From NCBI RefSeq assembly GCF_043641665.1, contig NC_092191.1:13733501-13797500 (forward strand): a stretch of DNA of 64,000 nucleotides. Reading direction: 5' to 3'. The position numbers and the translations under genes are program-made. Origin of the DNA: Enoplosus armatus (taxonomy: Eukaryota > Chordata > Actinopteri > Centrarchiformes > Enoplosidae). The notes beneath the pieces were generated by a model, which was not told where the DNA came from, did not search any database, and worked only from the letters and a program-made list of their open reading frames with translations. The stretch's first letter is position 1; each line of letters begins with the position of its first letter. Positions 49,801-59,715 of this stretch are shown here, in pieces.

Positions 49801-52800
49801 AAGCTGACCAGGTTTGCCAGTACTTCCTTGTTCTCCCTAAAAAATGAGTGGAATGAGGTCATTTAATCATGTGTAACTAAAACAAGTTGTTTGTACCTCT
49901 TTGTCAATCATGCAAAGGCAAAGCAGCATAAATGAATCCATTTAAAACATCTCTGGTAGCAATATGCTTTCTCATGCGTCATGTTTTGATTGGATTTATC
50001 TATAAAGCATGCGGAGCAGACTAGTTTATCTAACGTTCTTGAACACTATGTGGGGTTATAAGGAACATCTGTAAGCCAGCAATGGTCCTAGCATTTTGAA
50101 TCTATTACTAACTGTAGTAAAAGCATAGTGGTGATCTTATAAACACAAACATGCCTGAACCCATGTAGGTTTTTATTAACAAAGAGTTTTGTTACCATGG
50201 TAATATCTCTCCAAGGTCCTTGTGTAAAGGCTTTTATGACCGGAGCACTTATTATTTGGTTGATGCCCAGTGATCAATAAAGACGTAGATGTAGGTTTTA
50301 TTCCCTATTATGGTAATTTTCCATTCACCAAGGCAGAGGTCTGGATTGCTTTAAGCAAACAGTACAACAGGATCTTACAAGACTAACCATAACTTACTCT
50401 CAATGACAAGCCGCAGTTTGCCTAACTGGAGGAAAGAGGCTATTTGGTGTGTCCATAATTTGTAAAAGTGTATGTTTTCAGCAGGTAACTGTAAGAGATT
50501 AAAGTGCTAAAACCTCCCACACAGCAGTATTTCTGGCATGAAGGGGCTGTAATGACTGTTGTTGGATTCTACCTATTGGTAAAATGCAACCTCATGTGCT
50601 CATCACATAATTATCCAACACAGAGAGCAGCATTTGGACATCACCAGCACATATTTCCTCACAGCTAAGCTGTAAAAAAGAGAGTTTGTGCTCTGTCTCC
50701 CAACAGAAGCCATTTAGTCTCTTTGTCATTCTTGAGGTTACACATAAACCAGCATTGTCAAAGATTAAGTTATTTTTCTAATCTCAATAGAATACCACTG
50801 TTTAAAATAAATATTTAACCAACTGTCTTAACACTGAGGAGCTGGACAATATAGATCTCTGTGCCAAACCAGGAACAGACTCTAGACTCTGTGTTGTCTC
50901 ACAGCATACTGTGTGCGTTTTTCTTTCTTTTCTCTGCATTTCATAACGAATTAAATGAAAAATGTAACATAAAGAGGAAACCTTTGATAACTGACCTTTA
51001 TTCCTGGAAGTCCTGGGGGTCCAGGAGGGCAAACACAAGGTTCTTGAGTTGGTTCACTGTAATCAGGACTGTTGGAGCACTGTGAAGATCAAAATAAGGC
51101 ACTAATAGACAATAGACGAGACCAGACATTAAGTGCATGTACAGAATTATACATATTAGATCTGCGACAATTAGTCGTTTAATCAATTAGTCAATAGATA
51201 ATAATTATCTACACCTATTTTAACAATCCATTCATCATTTTGAGTCATTTTTTGAGAAAAAAAAAACAATTCTCTGGTTCCCACTTCTTACTGTAAATGT
51301 GAATATTTGCTGGTTTCCTTCATCTTCTATAATTGTAAACTGAATATCTTTGGGGGGGTTTGACTGTTGGTTGGACAAAATATGTGATTCATAGATTGAA
51401 CAAAAAATGGCCTGATTGTACATTTCACAAAATCCAACACTGAAACCTTTTTTCTTTTTCTTTTTTTACAATACATTAACCATTTTTCATCACAAAAACG
51501 CACCTAAGCTACTGTGTTCAAAATGAATCTGTTATTTATTTTGAACAAGCAGGTCTTTCTGCTAAACTGTGCACTGTAAGCTGGATATCTTTCTGTTTTT
51601 AAATCCAATACTGTGAGAATTTGCCAGGAAGGCATCTGATCCTCCTTTCAAAAGGAAATTGATAACTGAACTTTGAGAGTCCTTTGCAAATAAATCATTG
51701 AAGAGCACAGGAGCGAAGCACTGATACTTGGCAAGCATTTGTAACTTTAGGCTTCTCATCTTATGTCTTTTGATATGTATAGCCAACAGCCTCACATTAG
51801 AAATAGTAATTTGGCACTGGCTTTGTGGTTACAGCAATTTCTGAGCCAACATAACTATGAGCCACTGCCTCACAAACACAGTTGGAGCCAGCAGACAAAA
51901 TATATATATATATAATGAGTGTTTGAAGCTGAGCCATGGGTCCTCCTCCAACAAATTATTTTATACATAAACAGATGTGACTTAAACTGAATATGCTGAG
52001 TTTACACTTTCACTACATAATACTACAATACAGTGTGCTGATGAAATATAAAGAGGAAAAATCATTTTATGCCATGCAGTATACGGTTAACTTAAGAGAT
52101 AACTGAAGGTGAAATTGTGCGGTGCATGTCAGAGCAGAAACAGATGGACAAGGTGAGAAGTAGGTGACAAGAAGTTATCTTTGTTGCTTTTGGACTGAAA
52201 AACTAGTGCAGAGCCAAGCAGACTCTTGTACTTACAACTCCGGGTATTTCACACGCAGTCTCTCGGGTATTCTGCTCAGGGTCACAGTAAATGCGAAGTT
52301 TCTGAATTTCAAACTAAACCAAAAAAAGGAAGAACTTCTTGTTAAAAACACAACCTCTGTTGGAGAGTTCTAACAAGCTAACAAAACAAACAAATTGTAA
52401 TATGGGGGTAATTTAGCAACAGTTAGTTCAGTTTTAGCAGTGATTTGCCACTAATGAATTGAAATTGCTATTGTATAACTGTTAAAGGAAAGATAAGTGC
52501 CCTCGTTGAGAATTGAGCAGCTACATGTTGCCAGACCTCCCTCAATGTTGGAATGTATTGGAAGTATTCTGCAGCGACGTTACGCTATTCTTCCATCATT
52601 TGGTATTTTGTTGATGTTGGTGGTAAAATGGCTCCAGAGCGTCCCATAGACTGTTTCACTTCAGTTACCATGTGACCAGAAAGATGATCCTGACATTTGA
52701 TTTTCATTATTTCCAGCCTCATGAAAGCATAAGTACAACTGCTTGATTGGCGGAATAAATCAATCTAAAATAATATAGTGTACATTTTGTTAATGATAAC

Positions 52801-55800
52801 GGTGGCTTTTTATTTGGGTTTAAGCATGATAAGTATGTCTGGTCTGATGGTTCATGCTAATGTAATGTTATTTAAAATTGCATTGTGGTCCATTGTGGTG
52901 TACTTACTTAGAGGTCTAATTACGAAAATCTGTTTCCAATTACAAGTGTGTTTATCCAGAAATGATACTTACATAAGTACATTCACTTTATTTAACGTCT
53001 TTAAACTACATGATCCTTATAACAATGGATCAGTACACACAATAACATTCACTGCCAAGCTGTGGTTCATGTTAATATCCACAGCTATAATGGTGTGTCA
53101 ACATACTGGCTGGCATAAGAGATGTAAAAGCCATGAATGAAGTATGTTATTTTTCTTCTTTTCTGCCCTCTCATATTATTTCTTATGTAATCCTGTTAGT
53201 GATTAAATCATATTTTTCTTTATATACATTACAGTCACACACAGCTAGCTGTACTAAGGACTTTTGGCTGCATTATTTGATTTAAATTTATTTTACATGT
53301 ATTTTATTTCATTGAACATCATTATGGCCAACAATGCCAAACCTGCCTAATTGCTTACATATGTGTCTGAGGTATTTTAAAAGGTCAATTTGTGCTATTG
53401 TTTCATAATAAAAGGTGTTACATCATATTGACAATTAGAATTAAAGGATGTATTGTACAAAACGCAGCTATTCGTCTTTTCCATATCGTTCTCAGTACAT
53501 TAAAATGTTATATTATGTTTGCAGGGATGTATTTAGATTAAAAGAAACTGCCCACCTTGTATACTTCTGCAGAGCAAATTACAACACAGCACAATTATGA
53601 TTTATTACAAATACAGCATTTTTGGCGTAAAATGTGCCAATAGAGACAAATAAAACACAGAATAATAAGACCTGGTGGACAAAAAGGCTCATGTTTGCGA
53701 AAGATTTATTATCCATGGAGTTAAGCATGTCTCTTAGGAGGCAGCAATAAACTGTGCAGTACTCTTTGATGCTGTTAAAAACATATATCAGTACTGAGTT
53801 TGCTCAACTCCTCATTAGACTGTTCCCTCTTTCTATAGGCAAGCTGATGTACTCTCTGGGAACTGAACAACATGTATTTTATGAAAATAAGGTTGCTGAT
53901 GTTGGTAAACTCACTGGCACTGTTGTTTCTTTTCTGACGTATTTTCCAACTTGGGTTTTTCCATTGATGAAAATGCCGACAGGGGGCTCCAAGGATAGGC
54001 TTTCAATTTCCAGGTCATCAACATAAAGAGTAACATCCTCCTCAGTGACCAGCAGCCGCAGCTGGTGCCATTTCTCATCAAACAGCTTCTTTTGCCATAG
54101 ACAAAGAACAGGAAACAGGCATTATACAAGGGTACATTCTGGTAGCGTGCTGATAAAGACATTAAAAAACAAACAATAAAATAATCTGTCCCCTGGAGGG
54201 AGGGTGTACACTGAGTAACTGATTGTGGACAATCAAAGTAGTCATGGTTATGGAGCATTTATTCAACATATTGGGGCATTTTAAAGGGAAAACCTTCCTC
54301 AAGCTCAGACAAAACAAGGCTGATATCACAAATTATATTTTGAACATATGACTGATGCATGATCAGCATGATCTGAGACACACATCTACTGTTCGGAAAT
54401 AGAAAATAGGACTCCTCATTTGGTAATATTATGTATTTCCACTTTGATTCTGAAGATTTGTGCATCCAGTTTCCAGATTGAGACACTATGTGGCCTAATG
54501 ATGAGAGTTAACATCACCATGGTCTAAAAAATAATAAGTCAGATTGAGTCTTTTATTTCCTAGAGATAAAACATTTTATATGAACGTACTGCAGATTTTA
54601 AATTAAATTAAAATCAGATGTACAGTGGCTTTTACTTCTGTAAAGGTGAAGTAGACGTCTGAAGCTCTACAGGCTTATACAAGCTGTACTGATGCGAGAA
54701 TAGGAGGATTAGGGTTGATTGAGAAGTATTATGTGTGGTTGAAAGAAAATGTTTAAACCTTGGAGGTGCATTGATTTTAAAGTGTTTCTGCCAGAGTTGT
54801 ATGAAATAATAAACAGGAGAATAAAGAAACAGCCAGCTGTTTTATCTCCATATGGGCAGCTGCTCTGCCAAAATGTACTTTACATTAATTAACTGTATTG
54901 TACAGTATGAGTGTGCTTTCTCTTGGACAAGTTACAAGCATTCATACTGAGAATTTTCAACATTAATGCATCAGTCAGGCTCTTAAAGGTGTACTTCAGC
55001 AATTTAGTTTGCAATTTAATTGCACTTATGTAAAGTTTGGGGACTCACAAGAGACACATTAAAATAAGAATGATGAAAATCAAAGCTGTAGAGGCCGAGA
55101 TATCTTTTAGTCCCATAGTATGGGTCAAGCTCCAAAAATGCTGGATCCTACATTTCTGATAATGCAGCTCAGTGGTGTCTCTTCGTTTGACCGTCTCACC
55201 CACATCTTTGAAACTCCACGCTCCCAGTCTGCTATGCAGGCTTTAAAAATGTGTACTCTCCAAGTCCAAACAGAGATCACCAGGGCTATTCTCTCAGACT
55301 TGACAAAGCTCCTAGAGAGCCACAGAAGACATTATACAACCATAGGCTGTGTAGTACTCCCTTTGAGGAGTAAAGTTAATGTGTAAAATCAGTGGGATGA
55401 CAACTATTAACTATTTCAAAGAAATAATACACAGTGTGACTTTACCCGTGCTGTCTGTTGTGAAAATGTAACTGTTTGAGTTCCACTTGGTGCTTCGCTG
55501 GTTGTGGTGAACATGACGGTGCGGTCCAGTCCATTTAGAGTCACCGCCATCTGAGGTTTCCCATCACGTGTCTGTATTCTCCACACGTCCCACTCCTCTA
55601 TCGCCACTGATCCTTTATACCTCAGCGTGGCCACAAAAACGTATGATGGAGGCAGCCCATCAGGAAAAAGGTTCCTGGGTGACCAAATATTAAAGTCAGC
55701 CAACTTGTGAATACACTGATGATGATGAAGAAGGAATAAAAGCAAGACGATTACCTTGTAGCTTCACTCAAGTCGACACGAGATGTCACTTCGTAGGCCT

Positions 55801-56898
55801 TGGAGCCGTAAAATGCCCCTTGTGTCTTCTTTGCTTTTTTAGCCAAATTTAAATGTAACAGAATGTCAAAACCCTTCTCATCGCGGGAATCTACAGGAAT
55901 TCTTGCTGGACAAACAGTCTCTGCAACAGACAAACACAGTGAAGTAGAAAAATAAACAAATATAACGTAATATTTGACCTCATTATATTTGAGCAGAACA
56001 ACACTTTTGGCTCCAGACATTGATCGGCAGTTGCTTACCTTCACACAGTTTCTGTCGTATGACCTGTATGATCCTGGAAATGCCTTTGTAGTCCTCAACG
56101 GAGAAGACATACGTTGAAAATGGCTTGTTTGCAATGTCCCTCAACTCGGCGTCTTCTGTCTCTGACCCAACACCAATGGCAAACAGAATTACTCCTTTTT
56201 TCCTTGCTGCCTCTGCTGCTTTCAAAACCTCATCTTGAGACTTCCCATCTGTGAGGACAACAGCAATTCTGGAAATGCCTAAGGGGCCACGCTCAGACAG
56301 GCCAAACAGTTTGTCTGTAGCAAACTTAATGGCCGTCCCTGTCCTTGTGTTTCCCCCCATGTACTCAATGGACTCCATCGCTTTGATGAGGTCTTTGTTA
56401 GAGGAATACTTCCCCAGAGGTATTTCTAAAACGGGGTCATCGCTGTACTGGACGACTCCAACCTGGGTAAACTTCTGTCCAATGTTGAAGCTTGTTGTTA
56501 TGTTGACAAGCCATCGCTTTACTATTTCAAAGCTGACATCTTCAACGCTCCACGAGCCGTCTAGAATAAAGACCAAATCACATGGTGCGGTCCTACAACC
56601 TGAAGCAGACAAGAAATAAATAGTCAGCAGTGTATTATAATGATTTCAATAAATCTGTAAGTCTTTTGGTGGAATACATAAGATACAATGCATTTACAGT
56701 GCATGAAATCTCCTTTGCCAGTTGTATGCATTTGACAGTTTTTAATGTATGGACAAAAAGCATAACAAAGTGTGAGAAAATGAAGACAGAAGCACTCTTA
56801 CTTCTTATGTCTTCATCTTGAGCTGCACTAAACAAATGGAGAAGCATGAAGCACAGGCATCTTAAGACACAATGCATGGATGTCGCTTTGTAACCCAT
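37659..56898 (-). CDS. col21a1: collagen alpha-1(XXI) chain, complete coding set (28 exons, 960 aa)
   Basis: A secreted FACIT-like collagen of the extracellular matrix. Coding exons, 5' to 3': 56898-56802, 56599-56039, 55920-55755, 55674-55446, 54088-53915, 52313-52236, 51079-50996, 49836-49774, 49317-49264, 49171-49118, 49027-48974, 45030-44977, 44860-44807, 44724-44671, 44309-44256, 42593-42549, 42438-42385, 42282-42229, 41199-41146, 40937-40866, 40478-40443, 39749-39705, 38880-38848, 38758-38612, 38491-38437, 38350-38159, 38080-38003, 37846-37659. The parts are a signal peptide (about 1-26), a VWA domain (about 40-215) with MIDAS motif DGSWS, a TSPN/LamG domain (about 225-425), a COL1 of 112 unbroken Gly-X-Y triplets (455-790), a linker with CARC, COL2 (831-936, two interruptions) and a tail with CDPSMC ending KGPNY. 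The human protein has 957 residues and the same order, including CRTAP before the VWA domain and the KGPNY end. All introns are GT-AG. Confidence 0.97.
38003..38080 (-). CDS. col21a1: col21a1 exon 27 (COL2 with interruption)
   Basis: 78 bp, phase 1 to 1. It encodes [20 protein letters not shown], then PPGPP. GRTTI is a five-residue break in the Gly-X-Y register. Confidence 0.95.
38159..38350 (-). CDS. col21a1: col21a1 exon 26 (linker, CARC motif, COL2 start)
   Basis: 192 bp, phase 1 to 1. It encodes [20 protein letters not shown] and then [12 protein letters not shown] and 13 more triplets ending GINGLK. The CxxC pair at the linker-helix border corresponds to human CDHC and may form interchain disulfides. 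Confidence 0.95.
38437..38491 (-). CDS. col21a1: col21a1 exon 25 (non-collagenous linker)
   Basis: 55 bp, phase 0 to 1. It encodes [18 protein letters not shown], equivalent to human EFSEQFIRQVCTDVIR. An amphipathic segment with one Cys, probably used in chain association. The donor is GTGAGT. Confidence 0.93.
38612..39749 (-). CDS. col21a1: col21a1 exons 22-24 (end of COL1)
   Basis: 39749-39705 (45 bp, [12 protein letters not shown]), 38880-38848 (33 bp, [11 protein letters not shown]) and 38758-38612 (147 bp, starting [12 protein letters not shown]). Exon 23 ends at the second position of a triplet and exon 24 resumes at the third, so the helix is unbroken. COL1 ends GPEGRS. Confidence 0.93.
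39060..39440. repeat. probable dispersed teleost repeat in col21a1 intron 22
   Basis: gctgctgtagcaccacctgt, gtcaaacgggccatgccca, cagttcaggagttatgag and aaatggccacatggtgccgc are phrases I associate with a common fish interspersed repeat. Only one copy is in the window and the class is unknown. Confidence 0.45.
40443..41199 (-). CDS. col21a1: col21a1 exons 19-21 (COL1)
   Basis: 41199-41146 (54 bp, [12 protein letters not shown]), 40937-40866 (72 bp, [12 protein letters not shown]) and 40478-40443 (36 bp, [12 protein letters not shown]). All are phase 0 and multiples of 9 bp, so the triplet register is kept. Confidence 0.93.
42229..42593 (-). CDS. col21a1: col21a1 exons 16-18 (COL1)
   Basis: 42593-42549 (45 bp, [12 protein letters not shown]), 42438-42385 (54 bp, [12 protein letters not shown]) and 42282-42229 (54 bp, [12 protein letters not shown]), all phase 0. 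Confidence 0.93.
44256..45030 (-). CDS. col21a1: col21a1 exons 12-15 (COL1)
   Basis: Four 54-bp Gly-X-Y exons: 45030-44977 ([12 protein letters not shown]), 44860-44807 ([12 protein letters not shown]), 44724-44671 ([12 protein letters not shown]) and 44309-44256 ([12 protein letters not shown]). All are phase 0 with AG/GT borders. The upstream intron, 45031-48973, is the largest of the gene. Confidence 0.93.
45031..48973 (-). other. col21a1 intron 11 (3.9 kb)
   Basis: No Gly-X-Y exon was found in it, and none is needed because the total length already matches human. It holds repeat family A copy 2 (46795-46995). The longest open frame (48435-48785, plus strand) resembles no protein I know and is probably chance. 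Confidence 0.6.
46795..46995 (+). repeat. dispersed teleost repeat, family A, copy 2
   Basis: It runs from cagttggttagtcggtcag and ccaccactttggtccagg through aacatcagcatgttagcat, cttgttagcatgctgacatt and tgctagcatggctgtagac. Same orientation as the copies at 2390 and 59345, with a central deletion relative to the third. Confidence 0.75.
48974..49836 (-). CDS. col21a1: col21a1 exons 8-11 (COL1)
   Basis: Four Gly-X-Y exons, each phase 0 and starting with Gly: 49836-49774 (63 bp, [12 protein letters not shown] start), 49317-49264 (54 bp, [12 protein letters not shown]), 49171-49118 (54 bp, [12 protein letters not shown]) and 49027-48974 (54 bp, [12 protein letters not shown]). The 54-bp module is the classical fibrillar/FACIT collagen exon size. 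Confidence 0.93.
50996..51079 (-). CDS. col21a1: col21a1 exon 7 (linker and start of COL1)
   Basis: 28 codons, phase 0. A Cys-containing linker ([19 protein letters not shown]) enters the triple helix with GPPGLPGIK. The VC-PPG spacing matches human CICPPG. Confidence 0.94.
51901..51914. repeat. (TA)7 tract
   Basis: A short TA dinucleotide run in col21a1 intron 6. Confidence 0.85.
52236..52313 (-). CDS. col21a1: col21a1 exon 6 (end of TSPN)
   Basis: 26 codons, phase 0. It encodes [20 protein letters not shown] then CEIPGV, matching the human [20 protein letters not shown] region. Confidence 0.96.
53915..54088 (-). CDS. col21a1: col21a1 exon 5 (TSPN domain)
   Basis: 58 codons, phase 0. It encodes [38 protein letters not shown] and [19 protein letters not shown]. 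The donor is GTGAGT. Confidence 0.96.
54985..55385 (+). repeat. probable dispersed repeat in col21a1 intron 4
   Basis: It begins ttaaaggtgtacttcagcaa and contains gtaaagtttggggactcaca, gtcccatagtatgggtcaag and ctttgaaactccacgctccc, a series I recall from teleost interspersed repeats. It lies next to the 55446 exon border. The 88-codon open frame inside it is likely not a gene. Confidence 0.5.
55446..55674 (-). CDS. col21a1: col21a1 exon 4 (TSPN domain)
   Basis: 229 bp, phase 2 to 0. It encodes [40 protein letters not shown] and the VMFTTTSE strand. This is the beta-sandwich core of TSPN. Confidence 0.96.
55755..55920 (-). CDS. col21a1: col21a1 exon 3 (VWA to TSPN junction)
   Basis: 166 bp, phase 1 to 2. 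It encodes [35 protein letters not shown] and [14 protein letters not shown]. The CPARIP motif opens the N-terminal laminin-G-like (TSPN) domain. Confidence 0.96.
56039..56599 (-). CDS. col21a1: col21a1 VWA-domain exon
   Basis: 561 bp, phase 1 to 1, one exon for the whole von Willebrand factor A domain, as in human. It contains [62 protein letters not shown] and [20 protein letters not shown]. The MIDAS elements DxSxS, Thr and Asp (LTDGKS) are all present, so metal-dependent ligand binding is plausible. Confidence 0.97.
56802..56898 (-). CDS. col21a1: col21a1 first coding exon (signal peptide)
   Basis: ATG at 56898 in good context (A at -3, G at +4). It encodes [20 protein letters not shown], then [12 protein letters not shown], with donor GTAAGA. 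The hydrophobic core followed by small residues SAA fits a cleaved signal peptide. The exon extends 5' to an acceptor at 56930, so part of it is 5' UTR. Confidence 0.88.
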
Positions 56899-56929
56899 TA
56901 TGCAGCAGTACCAAGTTCCAATTGTGCAC
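56899..56929 (-). other. col21a1: col21a1 5' UTR part of exon and upstream 3' splice site
   Basis: On the minus strand a strong polypyrimidine tract ending CCCTTTTCCCCATAG precedes 56929, giving a 31-nt leader before the ATG. This implies at least one more non-coding exon to the right, which I could not place with confidence. Confidence 0.5.
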
Positions 56930-58199
56930 CTATGGGGAAAAGGGAAAGGGAAACACATGCTTTGTATTGCAGGGAAAAAGAGATGGACAATGCAAGCATT
57001 TGTGACATGTGGTCCCTGTGTTATTCTTGCCTTGACAGAAGTTAAAGTGTCAGACTATTGTTTTTCCATTATTGAGATGCTTGGCAGCCACTTATTCTGG
57101 CTCATCCCCTCTCCGTAGGCTTCAGGGTCAAAACCTTACAAACTATCCCACTACCTGCAAAAGTAATTATAAAGGGTGTGTGATACTTTTATACCGTTAT
57201 AATATACTTACTTGAAACAATAAATAATTCAAGCATAGTCTACACATGCAAATTAGCAGCATTTGTGCATTGAGGTCATGTCTCTGTGTCATCTTTGTTA
57301 GATGAAGCTGTATGACTCAAGCATGACATGCATACATTCACACTGTAAGCTGCTGTGATGATTTCAACGTTTCCTATATTCATTCTAATGTTACCAGTTA
57401 TTTTTGATTAAGTTCATATCCTGGTTGATGCATTTAATATCGATCCATATGAATCATACAAAGGAGTGCACACATACAAGCTGACTTGGTGCAAACAATA
57501 CTGTAAGCATTGTGCTTAGGTCAAGGCCCAAGTCAAGCACAGAACAGACAGTCCATTCATTGTTTTTGGTAGTTGAAATCTTTCTATGAAAGAAATGTCA
57601 AATGAGACAGATGCTAAACAATTAATCTGAGAAAGAACAAAATAGTCTTACTATGTTTGGTTTAATCAACAGATCCAACAGAAAATATGTATTACTTTCT
57701 TAAAATTGCATTATTTGATTTTAGGCCACTTGGGGGCAGTGTGACAATATTCACATATTATCACCTTATAAAGTTAACATGGCTGATGTGGAGTTATGTT
57801 ACGATCCACATCGAATGTCAAGTCCTGAGAAAAATATTTGGCTCTTAAGCTGCTAAATGCTGCAATATGTTTGCCAGCTGGTCGCTAACTTTGTCTATCT
57901 GCTGTTTGGTGCTTGGCAGGGAGCATAGTGGGTTTGTCAGAGCTATTTCTATAAACAGCTGCGATTGGAAACAAGGTTGATAAGAGTGAACCAAAACAGT
58001 AAAGTTTGTGGGCCAGAAAACCAAAGCAATGAGCTGAAAGACACTAAAAAGCTCCATAGAGCTGAGGGGAACTGCAGAGTCGGGTGTTAATTATCTGTGG
58101 GTTCGCGCGGCATCCTTTACATTACACATAGTTATTTGATTAATTTTATATGTGTAAAAATTGTTGAGAAGGCAGCACTACATGTTAGCCACCTACCCT

Positions 58200-59100
58200 G
58201 AATATGACATGGACTGAATGTCACAGGGGCTATCAAGTGCAAATCCCATCAGCCTATGTTTGCTTTTTCTTAAGTTACATTCACTTCACCTACCTCCCAC
58301 TGCTGCCACAAACACTACTACCCACAAATCCCTAATTCACTTACTTGTACCACTAAGTTATACTCCGAGCTCTGCATCCATCCTCCATGCGGCGCACTCT
58401 ATCTTTCCAATCCTGCTGCACAGCCTCAGTACACCTAAGCATTTTCCTTTCAAGCCTCATCTACCACATCCTCACATGGCACTGTCAGCTTTACTAAATA
58501 AACAATTCACTGAACCTCTGACCACAGCTGCCCTTAAACCAGTGCTCACTGTTTCCTGTGGGATTATCAGCTGTTTCCTCAAATCTGCTGCCATTTGCCA
58601 ATCTCTGCCCGCCCTTGGCTCAAATTCAACTCGCCTGCCCAGAAAAGGTTCACTCCTATACTTTTCCTCTCTCTTGGATAAAACCAGTTGTAATACCTTC
58701 CTTCCCATCGGCAGATGAAGTAATTTTAACCAGTCACTGTCACATACAGCTAAAGCACTTACAGTCGTTATGTCACCAGGTGTGTCAGAGTAAGATTATT
58801 TTACACCCTGGCAAAATGTTTCAAAACATTAGCAAGTCTGAACATATGGGAAAATTACATTTTGGGACTATGTCAGCAAAACAATTTGCACATATAATTA
58901 ATTATAATTTTGGTTTGCTTCCATACATCTCAACTCCCTCCAGCTCTTCTTGCTAATTCATCCACTGTGCCAGCTCTGCTACAACAGCTACCTCTTTTTT
59001 TGATTGACTCAATCCGTAATGATTTCGCTGTGCCCAGCCCTAAGGCACCCCACTCGACACCTGCACATCAACATCCTTGCTGTATGAGTGCTGACAGTTG
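58200..59100 (+). other. unexplained C-rich, G-poor segment with overlapping open frames
   Basis: The plus strand is strikingly pyrimidine- and C-rich. It carries frames of 166 codons (58218-58718) and 132 codons (58558-58956), and an opposite frame of 78 codons. None matches a family I know, there is no splice or codon evidence, and the first frame is rich in Leu, Ser, Pro, Thr and His as composition alone would predict. It is probably a decayed repeat or untranslated RNA. Confidence 0.3.
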
Positions 59101-59344
59101 AAATACTTCTCCTGCACTCCAATATAACCTCTCTATTGTCAGATTGAATTATGGTATTCTGAAGCCCATCAAGTAAAATATCTAGATATAGTATCTGATC
59201 TATGTAACATATCCTAACAACTAGTTCTCACACCCAAATGACAAAGGTCATTAGTCAATGCACTTCCTGATCTGGCGCCCCCATCAGTAAAACAAAAATA
59301 CAATAGCAGTGCTTTTTTTCAATTAGCAGCTAAAACAACTTGAT

Positions 59345-59715
59345 TAAGGTTAGGGAAATTGTGGTAATGCTTTTTTAAGTGAAATGTCGACAAAACTATT
59401 GGGTGATTTGCCATGTTGTGATCCCGACTTTTCATCTAGCACCATCATCAGGTTTAAATAAAAATGTTTAAGATAATTTGGTTTATGACCAAATACCTGC
59501 AAAGCTAATGACATTCCCATCAGCCTCAGCTGTGCATTGTGTTTAATGCTAATGATTGCATAATTTAATGCAAAGGTCAGCATGCTAATATGCCAAACTA
59601 AGATGGTGAACATGGTAAACATCATACCTGCTAAACATCAGCATGTTAACATTGTTGTTGTGAGTATGTTAGCATGCTGATGTTGGCATTTAACTCAAAT
59701 TCATGGCTGTAGATT
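59345..59715 (+). repeat. dispersed teleost repeat, family A, copy 3
   Basis: The longest copy: acttttcatctagcaccatc, ggtttatgaccaaatacctg, gctaatgacattcccatcag, ctaagatggtgaacatggta and aacatcagcatgttaacatt in order. It shows that the shorter copies 1 and 2 are pieces of the same unit. Confidence 0.8.

Noticed and set aside
56251..56619. 122-codon plus-strand open frame over the VWA exon
   Set aside because: It is an antisense shadow of the strongly conserved col21a1 VWA coding sequence.
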